From the NCBI GenBank assembly GCA_003566635.1, contig PXCK01000004.1, positions 1 to 35,687 of the forward strand: DNA of 35,687 bases, written 5' to 3'. Each line of letters starts with the position of its first letter. Position 1 is the first letter of the stretch. Positions 23,282 to 31,755 of this stretch are shown in pieces. This DNA is from Balneolia bacterium (lineage in GTDB: Bacteria > Bacteroidota > Rhodothermia > Balneolales > Cyclonatronaceae). Below the pieces are notes generated by a model. It had not been told where the DNA came from, did not search any database, and was given only the letters and a program-made list of their open reading frames with translations. A program made the position numbers and the translations under genes.

Positions 23282-23533
23282 TTAATTTTCGATTGGAACA
23301 ATTTCGCCGGTTGGTGTGATGCGCTCCCCTTCTCTAGGGGGACGCATTGGAAAATCATGGAGAGACACATCCGGGTCTCTGTCATGTGGAACATAATGGT
23401 TATGATTGCCATGTGGTACTACCGAGTATCCAAGGTCTTCATCGAACACACCAACAGAGTACATAGCTGCAAAAAGTAGCAAAACTGCAGCAGCAAGGGC
23501 GAAAAGAATTTTTTTAAGCGTATTATTTTTCAT
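23282..23533 (-). CDS. Small membrane-anchored protein with HxxHxH motif
   Basis: I do not recognise the family. The 83-residue protein has a basic start, one hydrophobic segment at about 8-27 (ILFALAAAVLLLFAAMYSVG) and a short exported tail. The tail carries VVPHGNHNHYVPHD at about 38-51, with the HxxHxH pattern (HGNHNH) and further histidines, then a proline-rich end (ITPTGEIVPIEN). The motif closely resembles VVPHGDHYHYIP of streptococcal Pht zinc-binding proteins, so metal binding outside the cytoplasm is a reasonable inference. It is upstream of yajQ by 12 bp and divergent from the saccharopine-dehydrogenase-like gene. Confidence 0.7.
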   Translation of the reverse strand: MKNNTLKKILFALAAAVLLLFAAMYSVGVFDEDLGYSVVPHGNHNHYVPHDRDPDVSLHDFPMRPPREGERITPTGEIVPIEN

Positions 23534-23646
23534 TGATAAAAATGTTTGATTAATAGATAAAGATAAAGATTATCGCGCATATTAACGTGCGAATATCTTA
23601 CCTTTTATATTGAATAAAAAAAGAGAAAGTAAAATGGGAGACTGCT

Positions 23647-24702
23647 TTGAATGTTCTAATTTATGGCGCCAATGGTTACACAGGCAGGTTAATTGTTGAT
23701 TATTGCCTGGCTAATAATCTGCGCCCTTCTATTGCCGGTAGAAACAAAAATGAGATTACCCAAATGGCTGAACACACAGGGTTAGACGCCTTCGTAGTTA
23801 GCCTGGATGACAGTAAAGTTTTAGACAAAGTACTAAAGCCTTTTAAAGCCGTAATACACTGTGCAGGTCCATTTGTTCATACTTATCGTCCCATGATAGA
23901 ATCCTGCCTTCGTACGCGTACCAACTATCTTGATATTACAGGGGAAATTCCCGTTTTTGAATCCATCTTCCGCCTACACGATGAAATCGTTGAACAAAAA
24001 ATCGTAGCATTACCGGGTGCAGGGTTTGATGTAGTACCAACTGATTGCCTGGCTGGCTTAATTTCTGGGCGAATGCCTGATGCAACACATCTGAACTTAT
24101 ATATCCAAATGGATAGTACGATATCTAAAGGAACAGCGCTTACGATGGTTGAACATATGGGAAATGGAAGTGCCATTCGAAAAAATGGTATCATTACCAA
24201 AATACCAATGGGTTCAGATACAACAAGTAAGACAATATCAGATAAAAAAAGAAGCTTTGTAGCTTACCCCTGGGGTGATGTTTCCACAGCATACCACAGT
24301 ACGGGAATCGAAAATATCAAGGTTTATATGAGTGCCCCTCCTTCTACAATAAAGACAATGCAGATAAGTCGTTATTTTCCTTTTATACTTAAATCATCAC
24401 TGCTTAAATCTTTTCTTCAGAAGAGGATTTCAAGAAAAGTAATAGGACCTACTGCGGCAAAACGTAAGTCGGGTAGCTTCTTAATTATGGCTGAGGCAAT
24501 AAATTCTAAAAAAGAGACCTTAACATATTACTCAACCGGCCCTGAAGGGTATAGTTTTACAGCTGAGGCTGCCATTAAAGCAACGATTCGAATATTAGAA
24601 GACAATTCCATCAATCCCGGGTTTAATACACCCTATAAAGCCTTTGGCTGGGAGTTTTTAAAATCTGTTGATGGGGTTGAAATTAAAGATAGTCTTGAGT
24701 GA
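23647..24702 (+). CDS. Saccharopine dehydrogenase-like NAD(P)-binding protein
   Basis: The 351-residue protein starts with a Rossmann fold, MNVLIYGANGYTGRLIVDYC (1-20), with the GxxGYTG dinucleotide loop, and continues with IAGRNKNEI and VIHCAGPFVHTYRPMIESCLRTRTNYLDITGEIPVFE. These are hallmarks of the saccharopine dehydrogenase NADP-binding family of unknown substrate (COG3268 type), not of lysine metabolism itself. The start is TTG at 23647; GGGAG at 23636-23640 is a good ribosome binding site, and ATG codons nearby are out of frame. Its 3' end overlaps the convergent DUF952 gene by 20 bp. Confidence 0.82.
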   Translation: MNVLIYGANGYTGRLIVDYCLANNLRPSIAGRNKNEITQMAEHTGLDAFVVSLDDSKVLDKVLKPFKAVIHCAGPFVHTYRPMIESCLRTRTNYLDITGEIPVFESIFRLHDEIVEQKIVALPGAGFDVVPTDCLAGLISGRMPDATHLNLYIQMDSTISKGTALTMVEHMGNGSAIRKNGIITKIPMGSDTTSKTISDKKRSFVAYPWGDVSTAYHSTGIENIKVYMSAPPSTIKTMQISRYFPFILKSSLLKSFLQKRISRKVIGPTAAKRKSGSFLIMAEAINSKKETLTYYSTGPEGYSFTAEAAIKATIRILEDNSINPGFNTPYKAFGWEFLKSVDGVEIKDSLE

Positions 24703-25027
24703 TATCTTCGATTTCGGAATATACATCTGCAGCTTTTGAGCTTAAATTCTTTTTTAGTAGAATTTGGTGTTCTGCAATAGAGTTATAATAGTGTGGGAAA
24801 AGCTCACCAACTTCATAAGAATCTTCGAATTCAAGGAGTTCATCATCCTCTTCTATCTCTACGAGGAGAAGAGTTAACCCTTCTTGGTTGGCGTAATAAC
24901 GATCATAAACACCTTTTAATTGACCCGGTTTGCACAAGTGGATAAACTCTTCAGTTACAAAACTTTCGGGCACGTAAGTGGGTTTTCCGAGTAATCGTGA
25001 GTCACTACAAATATGGAACAACTTCAT
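24683..25027 (-). CDS. DUF952 family protein
   Basis: The 114-residue protein matches DUF952 in KLFHICSD (2-9), FVTEEFIHLCKPGQLKGV at about 22-39 and ELFPHYYNSI at about 74-83, where FIH and FPHxY histidines are the conserved residues. The fold resembles ADP-ribosyltransferase-like small domains, but no activity is established here. It begins 1 bp after the ECF sigma factor stop and is probably co-translated with it. The last 20 bp overlap the convergent upstream neighbour. Confidence 0.75.
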   Translation of the reverse strand: MKLFHICSDSRLLGKPTYVPESFVTEEFIHLCKPGQLKGVYDRYYANQEGLTLLLVEIEEDDELLEFEDSYEVGELFPHYYNSIAEHQILLKKNLSSKAADVYSEIEDITQDYL

Positions 25028-25028
25028 A

Positions 25029-25643
25029 TTAAAATGTATTTTTTCTGTCTTTCAAAAATTTGTATAGCATTTCGCGGGCACGGAAAATATGAGCTTTGAC
25101 AGTACCCAAAGGTAGGCTCATAATATCTGAAATTTCCTGATAGCTTTTTTCATCCATATGCCGGAGTTTAATGATTTCTCGATACTTTTCCGGTAAAGAT
25201 TCAATAGCCTCAATAATTATTTTTTTCCGTTGTTTCTGTAAAATAACCGAATCGGCTTCACCGCCTGAGTCGGGAATCTCAAGGGTCATTTCGCCATCTC
25301 GCGTTTTATATGGCTCATCGATTGAAAAGGTTTTCAGCTTTCTTTTTCTTAAATAATCAATTGAATGGTTAGTGGCTATTCGGTATAACCATGTTGAGAA
25401 AGCATATGAACTATCAAAAGAATCCAAATTATTGAATGCTTTTAATAAGCTTTCCTGTACCAAATCTTCAACAACTTTTTGATCACGCACAATTTTAGAA
25501 ATATGATAGCTTAACCGCGGCTGATACTTATTAACCAAGGATTTATAAGCCACCTGATCGTTAGATTTTGCTTTTTGAACGAGTGCAAAATCTTCGATTT
25601 TATTTCTCTCTGTTCTGGTTTTATTTCCTGTGCTTGATGACAT
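25029..25643 (-). CDS. ECF-type RNA polymerase sigma factor
   Basis: The 204-residue protein has sigma region 2 at about 35-100 (DLVQESLLKAFNNLDSF, FSTWLYRIATNHSIDYLRKRKLK, the -10-recognising helices). Sigma region 4 is at about 145-200 (LPEKYREIIKLRHMDEKSYQEISDIMSLPLGTVKAHIFRAREML). No region 1.1 or 3 is present, as in ECF factors. A basic N-terminal extension of about 20 residues precedes region 2. No recognisable anti-sigma gene is adjacent; the only co-transcribed partner is the DUF952 gene. Its regulon cannot be predicted from this window. Confidence 0.93.
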   Translation of the reverse strand: MSSSTGNKTRTERNKIEDFALVQKAKSNDQVAYKSLVNKYQPRLSYHISKIVRDQKVVEDLVQESLLKAFNNLDSFDSSYAFSTWLYRIATNHSIDYLRKRKLKTFSIDEPYKTRDGEMTLEIPDSGGEADSVILQKQRKKIIIEAIESLPEKYREIIKLRHMDEKSYQEISDIMSLPLGTVKAHIFRAREMLYKFLKDRKNTF

Positions 25644-25737
25644 TTAGTCAGTTAAAATGATTTGAAATAATCCTTATAAAGTACCAAAATATCTAATAAC
25701 GAATAAACTATTTTTTTAAATGCTTTGTAGCAGAAGA

Positions 25738-26475
25738 TCAATCATAACTTACCTTATGCAATACCAATCCATCAGGGGGAGCTGTTGGCCCGGCTTTTGT
25801 TCTATCCGGATTTGTAATTAATGTTTTAAACTCTTCAACTGTCATTTTACCAATTCCTACTTGCATGAGCGAGCCCATTAAAGATCGGACTAGTGACCTT
25901 AGAAATCTATTCGCTTTAATGGTAAAACAATCCGGAAAGTTTTCATCACCTTTAGTAAAAAAAGCATCAAAAAAAATGCATCTTAAGTGGGGTTGTTCCT
26001 CATCGAAGGGTGTAAATGATGTGCAATCAATATCACCTTTTAGAAAGGATGCCGCCTCATTCATTCTTTTATAATCAAAAGAATGCCACCAATAAGTAAT
26101 ACAGTTTGAAGAGAGTGGCAAAGGTTTGTTGCTAAAGTAATAGCGGTATTCTCTGGAAGTAGCATCAAAACGAGCATGGAAGTCATCTCCAACCTTGTCT
26201 ATCTTTTTTATCGAAATAGACTGGGGTAATAATCCAAAGAAGTTTTTTAGCAAGCGGTCAGAGTCAATTATTTCGGGTAAGTCTACATGAGCCACCTGAC
26301 CTCTGGCATGGACACCGGCATCTGTACGACCTGATCCTGTTACGGATATTTCCTGACGTAAAATTATTTTTAAAGCCTTTTCAATCTCTTCCTGAATCGT
26401 GGGAGCATTTGGTTGCTTTTGCCAACCACTAAAACGTTTGCCATCATATTCAATTAAAAATCGATAGCGTGGCAT
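25738..26475 (-). CDS. truA: tRNA pseudouridine(38-40) synthase TruA
   Basis: TruA isomerises U38-40 in the anticodon arm of several tRNAs. The 245 residues match the family: RYRFLIEYDGKRFSGWQKQPNAPTIQEE at 3-30, the catalytic block GSGRTDAGVHARGQVAH with Asp52, and the C-terminal NRFLRSLVRSLMGSLMQVG plus DRTKAGPTAPPDGLVLHKVSY. It is the last gene of the ccm-DUF5683-truA run, with a 3-bp gap to DUF5683. Confidence 0.96.
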   Translation of the reverse strand: MPRYRFLIEYDGKRFSGWQKQPNAPTIQEEIEKALKIILRQEISVTGSGRTDAGVHARGQVAHVDLPEIIDSDRLLKNFFGLLPQSISIKKIDKVGDDFHARFDATSREYRYYFSNKPLPLSSNCITYWWHSFDYKRMNEAASFLKGDIDCTSFTPFDEEQPHLRCIFFDAFFTKGDENFPDCFTIKANRFLRSLVRSLMGSLMQVGIGKMTVEEFKTLITNPDRTKAGPTAPPDGLVLHKVSYD

Positions 26476-26478
26476 AGA

Positions 26479-27192
26479 TTAAAATCGGTAAGTGAGCGTA
26501 GCAGAGAATGCTGTTGTGTCGAATTGAGGTTCAAGTGAGAAGCTTACTTCCGGTAGTTGACTATTCATATTTCTTGCTTGAACGAAAGCATTTACACCAC
26601 TAATAACGCGATTTACAACCATAAGTGTAATTACAGCAGGAATTTGTTGTCTTTGAGATTCTACTCGCTCACGCAATTGTACATATTCAACTCTTTGATC
26701 GTCACTACCCCATTGCCACCTGTTTTGAGGTAAGTCATCTATTAAACGATCCCAGTTACGACTTATAAGTTGAGCTTGGTTATACTCATCAAGGTTCAGA
26801 TAATTTCCGGCAGCTAATTCAACCGTTCTTCCAACTGACCTGAGATTGATTCCGGCATTTAATTCTGCAAAAGAATACATATTGTTTTCAAGACGGTTAG
26901 CATTGGTGTTCAAATAAATCAAGCCAAGAATTAATGAAACATCGGCAGCTAAATGAAGTTGTCCCCTTCTCCAACTATCAGAATTATTGTAGTATTGCCC
27001 CCAACCCGGAAGTACGATCGACCTCAATAAAGCCCCACCCGGACTTTTTAGACGTTCCTCTTCTATATCTATAACAGGTGAATGGTTATTTTCATACTGT
27101 GGTACATACTCAAAGCTTTGGCTTATTGACAAAGGCGTTACACACGCAAATGTCAATACAACCAAAATGAAAACAGAAGGATAACGGTTCAA
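26479..27192 (-). CDS. DUF5683 domain protein (exported membrane-associated)
   Basis: The 237-residue protein begins with a signal peptide (about 1-24). A DUF5683 signature follows at about 48-70, SPGGALLRSIVLPGWGQYYNN, then a hydrophobic stretch (LHLAADVSLILGLIYLN). The middle part is polar and helical, and the C-terminus ends in Phe (TATLTYRF), which resembles an outer membrane beta signal. The family is common in Bacteroidota-side genomes and has no known function. It lies 3 bp after ccmF and 3 bp before truA, so it is likely translated from the same transcript. Confidence 0.85.
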   Translation of the reverse strand: MNRYPSVFILVVLTFACVTPLSISQSFEYVPQYENNHSPVIDIEEERLKSPGGALLRSIVLPGWGQYYNNSDSWRRGQLHLAADVSLILGLIYLNTNANRLENNMYSFAELNAGINLRSVGRTVELAAGNYLNLDEYNQAQLISRNWDRLIDDLPQNRWQWGSDDQRVEYVQLRERVESQRQQIPAVITLMVVNRVISGVNAFVQARNMNSQLPEVSFSLEPQFDTTAFSATLTYRF

Positions 27193-27195
27193 AAT

Positions 27196-29715
27196 TTATT
27201 GAGATTTTTGTTGTCTGTATCGGCGCTTTTGGTCACTCCAACGGCGCACAATTGCAATACTGAAACCAAACATAAGTAAAAATGTTCCAAGCCAAACAGT
27301 AGAAACTAACGGCTTCTTTTCGAGTGAAATCAACACCCATTCATCTTCAATATGCTCCTCTAATCCAATAAAACGAAGTTTTACCTGATCGGATGCCGTT
27401 TCAATATTTTCAAATACAACTGTAAATTCCTGATGTTCAAAAGATGTTTCCGGGCTATAAACTATGTTATCTCCATCTTCATAAATTAAAGCAAAGGTTG
27501 GTGTTACGGTTTCACGTACTTGCTTTTGGATATCGTGAAGTTCGATTTCGGCCTTAACACCTACTATAGCATTATCAGGTAGTTCGCTTTCGTCCATATT
27601 AATGAATCGGTTGAAAGTGATGTCGAATTGTCCAATTCTCTGAGAATTACCCGGGCTTATACGAAGTACATCGTTAAAATCGTATGTTCCTGCTCTTTCA
27701 TCCATTAGAATATCTGCAACTGCCTGAAATGTTGCCTCATCACTAATTCTCTTATTTTCGCGCTCAACCAATGATGAACCGGATACATAAAGGTATAAAT
27801 CGTGCGTAAGACCTGTTTTTACTGATGGCTCAACAGTCCAGCTCATGTTCCCTGGACTGGAATTCGCAATCATTGGGTAGAAGAGCGGATTCATTTGAAA
27901 TTGTTTACCTGTTCTTCTGTTCTCAAATAAAATAGTGTACTCCTGCTCACCCGGACGCTTAGCATGCGTTATCTCGGCATCCTTGTATGTTACGTAGTAT
28001 TCGTTATTGATTAATTTGGGCTGATTTTTATAGAGAATAAATACTTCAATATTCTGAACTACAGGAAAACCTTGATCATCAATAACTTCACCACGTTCAA
28101 CAGCAGCGTTATAGTTAATCGTTTGTTGATCGAGCATTGGTGTATCGTAAGCAGCACCTAGGAATCCAATTAGTAATACCGCAAAACCAATATGCGTTAC
28201 TGTACCACCAATCATTTTGGGTTTCTTTTTTAACAAGCGGTACATTACAATGGAATTACCTACAACAGCAAAAATAGCAGCAAAGAGGTAAATCATATAG
28301 AATATATTATTAATACCTGTAAGTATTACTGCTAGTACGGTAATGGCGGATGCGGTCATGGTTGGCGTAATTAATTCACCGGCAAATTGTTCACCCGAAT
28401 CAAATTTCTTCCACCAAATAAATTGAGTTAGGACTGTAAGAATGGCGATTACAATCGCAAACGGCAGAGTCCAATCATTATAAAACTGTGGTATTGGAGG
28501 CGTTGGGTTTGCGACAAAAAGACGACCAATAATAGGTGAACTTGTTCCAACACTAATGATAAGTGCAGTGAGGAAAAGTGACATAGCTCCCGCAAACATC
28601 AAAAATTCCCGACTCAAGAATGGGTTTTCTTTATCCTGATGAGGAAGCTCTTTGTATCGGTATAAGTACATCCCGAGGCCAATGATTGATACGGCAAGTA
28701 TGAATATCAATAGTTGGTTATACAAACCTAAGTCAACAAAACTATGTACGGATGCATCGCCTAGCACACCACTTCTTGTTAAGAATGTTTGATAAACAAT
28801 AGCAGCATAAGCAAGAATAGCAAATAAAAGAGATGCTTTATGAGATGTTGCACTCTTCTTTTGAACAAGCATGGTGTGAATACCGGCCATGCCTAAAATC
28901 CAGGGGACTAAAGAAGCATTTTCTACAGGGTCCCATGCCCAGTATCCACCAAAAGAAAGGGTTTCATAAGCCCAATAACCACCCAGGAAAATTGCTATTA
29001 ATAAACATAAGTTCGCACCAAGAGTCCAGGGAAATGCAGGATAAATCCATTCATGGTATTTTTTCTTCCATAAAGAAGCCAAAGCGAATGCGAATGGAAT
29101 AGCCATCATGGCAAAACCAACAAAAATTACCGGAGGGTGGATGATAATCCAGGGGCTGCGCAACAAATCATTAAGTCCACTACCTTCGGCTGGGATGAAA
29201 TCGGGATTGGATTGAAACACCGGTAAATGAGCAAATTCTGCAGCTGTTAATCTAAAAGGAGAAGCACCAATATGAACGCCAAATATTGTTACACCAATAA
29301 CCATCGACAATAAGAAAAACTGAGTCAATGTTAAGAAAAACATTACGGGAGCACGATAAGTGTCATCCGTCCATTTGATAATTCCAAGAAAAACTACAAA
29401 ACCACATAAAATCCACAACAAGAAACTACCTTCTTGCCCACTATAAAATGCAGCCCATAGATAAAGAGATGATAAATCGGTACTCGTGTAATTATAAACG
29501 TAGAAGTAGTTAAATTGATGAGTAAAAATAAGATATACCAACAAACCCGAAGCGAAAAATACCATAGCACCTTTAAGTCCGAAAAATAGGTGCCCGATTT
29601 TTTCTATGTTGGGATTCGTTTGATTTTTTTTAGATGCGAGAAAGTATGCAACCATACTTACTATGCTGGCTAAAAATGCAATAACCAGCGAAGCAGTACC
29701 AATAGTGCCAATCAT
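27196..29715 (-). CDS. ccmF: Cytochrome c haem lyase subunit CcmF/CcsA-type
   Basis: CcmF attaches haem from holo-CcmE to apocytochrome c at the outer face of the inner membrane. The 839-residue protein has about 15 membrane segments and the tryptophan-rich haem-handling motif GGYWAWDPVENASLVPWI at about 250-267. Its N-terminal segment SLYLWAAFYSGQEGSFLLWI is also typical. A large soluble insert follows the segment VTHIGFAVLLIGFLGAAYD, and a last membrane helix lies near residue 815 (VWLGTFLLMFGFSIAIVRR). It is longer than E. coli CcmF (about 650). Gene order ccmC-ccmD-ccmE-ccmF with 0-21 bp gaps supports the role. ccmA, ccmB, ccmG and ccmH are not adjacent. Confidence 0.94.
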   Translation of the reverse strand: MIGTIGTASLVIAFLASIVSMVAYFLASKKNQTNPNIEKIGHLFFGLKGAMVFFASGLLVYLIFTHQFNYFYVYNYTSTDLSSLYLWAAFYSGQEGSFLLWILCGFVVFLGIIKWTDDTYRAPVMFFLTLTQFFLLSMVIGVTIFGVHIGASPFRLTAAEFAHLPVFQSNPDFIPAEGSGLNDLLRSPWIIIHPPVIFVGFAMMAIPFAFALASLWKKKYHEWIYPAFPWTLGANLCLLIAIFLGGYWAYETLSFGGYWAWDPVENASLVPWILGMAGIHTMLVQKKSATSHKASLLFAILAYAAIVYQTFLTRSGVLGDASVHSFVDLGLYNQLLIFILAVSIIGLGMYLYRYKELPHQDKENPFLSREFLMFAGAMSLFLTALIISVGTSSPIIGRLFVANPTPPIPQFYNDWTLPFAIVIAILTVLTQFIWWKKFDSGEQFAGELITPTMTASAITVLAVILTGINNIFYMIYLFAAIFAVVGNSIVMYRLLKKKPKMIGGTVTHIGFAVLLIGFLGAAYDTPMLDQQTINYNAAVERGEVIDDQGFPVVQNIEVFILYKNQPKLINNEYYVTYKDAEITHAKRPGEQEYTILFENRRTGKQFQMNPLFYPMIANSSPGNMSWTVEPSVKTGLTHDLYLYVSGSSLVERENKRISDEATFQAVADILMDERAGTYDFNDVLRISPGNSQRIGQFDITFNRFINMDESELPDNAIVGVKAEIELHDIQKQVRETVTPTFALIYEDGDNIVYSPETSFEHQEFTVVFENIETASDQVKLRFIGLEEHIEDEWVLISLEKKPLVSTVWLGTFLLMFGFSIAIVRRWSDQKRRYRQQKSQ

Positions 29716-29736
29716 GAATGTAACAGATTAAAAAAT

Positions 29737-30126
29737 TTAAATTGAGGCGGTTTCGAGATTAGAAGCGTCGTTGTATTTAGATGGGCATTTTACGAGCATG
29801 TCATCACTATAAAAAATACCGTTTCTCATTTGGCCAATTACTACTAAGCTCTCGGCATCTTCAAAGTTGTTAGGTTTAGGCTTATTGAATTGAACTTGAC
29901 GAACTTCACCTTCTTCATCTTCCATGTAAAATGAAAAAACCATGCGATGATGATCAAAACCATGGGGTTTATCTTCAATCCATTTACCAACTACATGGTG
30001 ACGCTGACCGGTGTACTCTGCTTCAGAAAAACCGGTAAATGATCCGATACTGTTTCCAAAGTTCCACATTAACAGAGATGTAAAACCTACAATAAAAACA
30101 ACTCCAATAACTACTCTTAATTTCAT
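29737..30126 (-). CDS. ccmE: Cytochrome c maturation haem chaperone CcmE, CxxxY variant
   Basis: CcmE carries haem from CcmABCD to CcmF on the outer face of the inner membrane. The 129-residue protein has an N-terminal membrane anchor (about 5-22) and an OB-fold beta barrel (HHVVGKWIED... through VVIGQMRNGIFYSDDMLVKCPSKY). In classical CcmE the haem-binding histidine sits in an HxxxY motif. Here the position reads Cys114-Pro-Ser-Lys-Tyr118, the CxxxY form reported for archaeal, deltaproteobacterial and other lineages with altered Ccm systems. It lies between ccmD (7 bp) and ccmF (21 bp). Confidence 0.93.
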   Translation of the reverse strand: MKLRVVIGVVFIVGFTSLLMWNFGNSIGSFTGFSEAEYTGQRHHVVGKWIEDKPHGFDHHRMVFSFYMEDEEGEVRQVQFNKPKPNNFEDAESLVVIGQMRNGIFYSDDMLVKCPSKYNDASNLETASI

Positions 30127-30133
30127 AAATAAC

Positions 30134-30385
30134 TTATTCTTTGGACTTTAATGATTTTAAATTTTCTTCCATACCGGAAAGCTTTTTATCGACTTTAATA
30201 AGATAAAAGGCTAATACTAACCAAATGATAAGACTAACCGCCAAAACCACATATATGAGATCATTAGAGGCTAACATTTGCATTAGAAAGTTGGCCGATT
30301 CGAAATCGGATGTTCCATCCCATCTATCGGCATAAATTCCGGAAAGCGAATCTTGTGATACTATTTCATTGGTAAGACTTATCAT
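30134..30385 (-). CDS. ccmD: CcmD-like small membrane protein
   Basis: The 83-residue protein has one membrane helix at about 42-63 (LIYVVLAVSLIIWLVLAFYLIKVDKKL) followed by a basic, coiled-coil-like tail. CcmD has almost no sequence conservation; the call rests on size, topology and its position between ccmC (abutting) and ccmE (7 bp). It would stabilise the CcmC-CcmE contact. The 40-residue N-terminal extension is longer than in typical CcmD. Confidence 0.8.
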   Translation of the reverse strand: MISLTNEIVSQDSLSGIYADRWDGTSDFESANFLMQMLASNDLIYVVLAVSLIIWLVLAFYLIKVDKKLSGMEENLKSLKSKE

Positions 30386-31048
30386 TTAAACGGGATTGGA
30401 ATCAATTTCGTGTTTAAGTTTAACATAGCGATATCTGATATTAGTCATCCAGAATGCTAATGCAAAAAAACCAATTACGGCAGGATAAAATATCATTCTT
30501 AATTCGGGTGCAGTCATATCACTGAAGGCGGGGTTTCCATCTGCCCCCGGGTGTAAACTGGGTAACTGCCGTGGAATGATGTAAAATAAAAATGGCGCTG
30601 TCGTTGCCGCAAAAATATTATAGACAGCAGAAAGCTTTGCTCTTAATTTTTGATCCTCAAAAGCTGATCTTAAGATGAAGTAAGCAACGTAGATTAATAA
30701 GGCAATTGCAGATAAATTCATGCGGGGCTCAGCGAATGTCCACCATGCACCCCAGGTAAATCTTGCCCAAATCATTCCTGTAAGCAGACCACAAATTCCA
30801 AATAAAACACCAATCATTGTAGCAGATTCAGCTTTTTGATCGAGCGACAGTTTCTCTTCCGATAAATACCTGATACTATAAATAGCCCCTACCAAAAAGG
30901 CCCCAAACATGGTAAACCACATAGGAACATGGAAAAATAAATTACGAGCCGATTCTTCGAGAATTTCTATTCTTGGGATATCAATTAAGAAGCCGAACGT
31001 AATAATCAGAGTGATGTAAATCAGTAATATGTACTTCCAAACAGACAA
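30386..31048 (-). CDS. ccmC: Haem exporter/haem handling protein CcmC
   Basis: CcmC loads haem onto CcmE. The 220-residue protein has six membrane segments and the two family histidines, His40 in NLFFHVPMWF and His166 in LPSLHPGADG. The tryptophan-rich loop reads MIWARFTWGAWWTFAEPRM (about 92-110); the classical WGTWWVWDxRL form is changed after the WW pair to TFAEPR. It is the first gene of the ccm run; the promoter should lie in the 175-bp gap shared with the divergent PH/SHOCT gene. Confidence 0.92.
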   Translation of the reverse strand: MSVWKYILLIYITLIITFGFLIDIPRIEILEESARNLFFHVPMWFTMFGAFLVGAIYSIRYLSEEKLSLDQKAESATMIGVLFGICGLLTGMIWARFTWGAWWTFAEPRMNLSAIALLIYVAYFILRSAFEDQKLRAKLSAVYNIFAATTAPFLFYIIPRQLPSLHPGADGNPAFSDMTAPELRMIFYPAVIGFFALAFWMTNIRYRYVKLKHEIDSNPV

Positions 31049-31175
31049 ATATTGAATTCTTTATATTATTGGCGTGTTATCAGTTCTAGCTAACGGTTTA
31101 GATTAATTCTTAATATACAAATAAATGGTTTCATTTACCCTATTTTTCGGTCGTAGATTAATAGATTGTCCGTTT

Positions 31176-31203
31176 TTGTGTAAATCGTTGTTACCCATAA
31201 AAT
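31176..31203 (+). promoter_or_regulatory. Possible promoter of the PH/SHOCT-domain gene
   Basis: TTGTGT (31176-31181) and TAAAAT (31198-31203) are separated by 16 bp, a fair match to TTGACA/TATAAT. The start codon lies 20 bp further on. The alternative Bacteroidota box TTTG-N19-TAnnTTTG is not met. The region is A/T-rich, so chance matches are common. Confidence 0.3.
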
Positions 31204-31223
31204 CATAAATTTTACTATTTGTC

Positions 31224-31754
31224 ATGAGCGCTGAAAAATTTGTAGAATATCAAACTGAAAAAGATTTTTTTAAGGATGAATATCGAAAGGCTTGGTTAAT
31301 GACCCCACTTTTAGGATTTGGTTTTTTAAAACTGGTTGAACTCAATAAAAAAGTAGATAGCCTTAGATATCGTGTCTATAATGACAAGATAACAACAGTG
31401 GTAAATCAACAAGAAAAAACTATACTGTTTGAAAACCTAAAAACCATTGTGAAAAAATCTGATTCAAATTTAGACAGAATGGGAATTGCTACTATTATTG
31501 TTGAAGACCTTGAAGGCAATACAATAGAAATGAAAGGTATAAAAGGGGCAGACAAACTGGAAAAAGCCTTAATAGTTGCCCTTGAAACTGAAAAGAAGAA
31601 AAGAGCTTTGAAGGAAAAAGCTAAAGGTGATTACGATAATTATAAAATTGGCGGGCTTGAACATATGAACAGCTTGGTTGGAATGTGGCAGCAAGGGCTT
31701 ATTTCCGACGAGGATTTCCGAAAAGAACAGGAAAAGTTTAAAAAAAATGCATAA
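31224..31754 (+). CDS. PH-like domain protein with C-terminal SHOCT motif
   Basis: The 176-residue protein has no signal peptide. The N-terminal part (about 15-115) reads as a bacterial PH-like beta domain (YRVYNDKITTVVNQQEKTILFENLKTI, GIATIIVEDLEGNTIEMKGI). A lysine-rich helix (about 122-138) leads to a SHOCT-type helical hairpin at about 145-174 (GGLEHMNSLVGMWQQGLISDEDFRKEQ). SHOCT motifs are thought to mediate oligomerisation. No specific function can be given. It is monocistronic and ends in a bidirectional terminator shared with folE2. Confidence 0.7.
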   Translation: MSAEKFVEYQTEKDFFKDEYRKAWLMTPLLGFGFLKLVELNKKVDSLRYRVYNDKITTVVNQQEKTILFENLKTIVKKSDSNLDRMGIATIIVEDLEGNTIEMKGIKGADKLEKALIVALETEKKKRALKEKAKGDYDNYKIGGLEHMNSLVGMWQQGLISDEDFRKEQEKFKKNA

Positions 31755-31755
31755 A

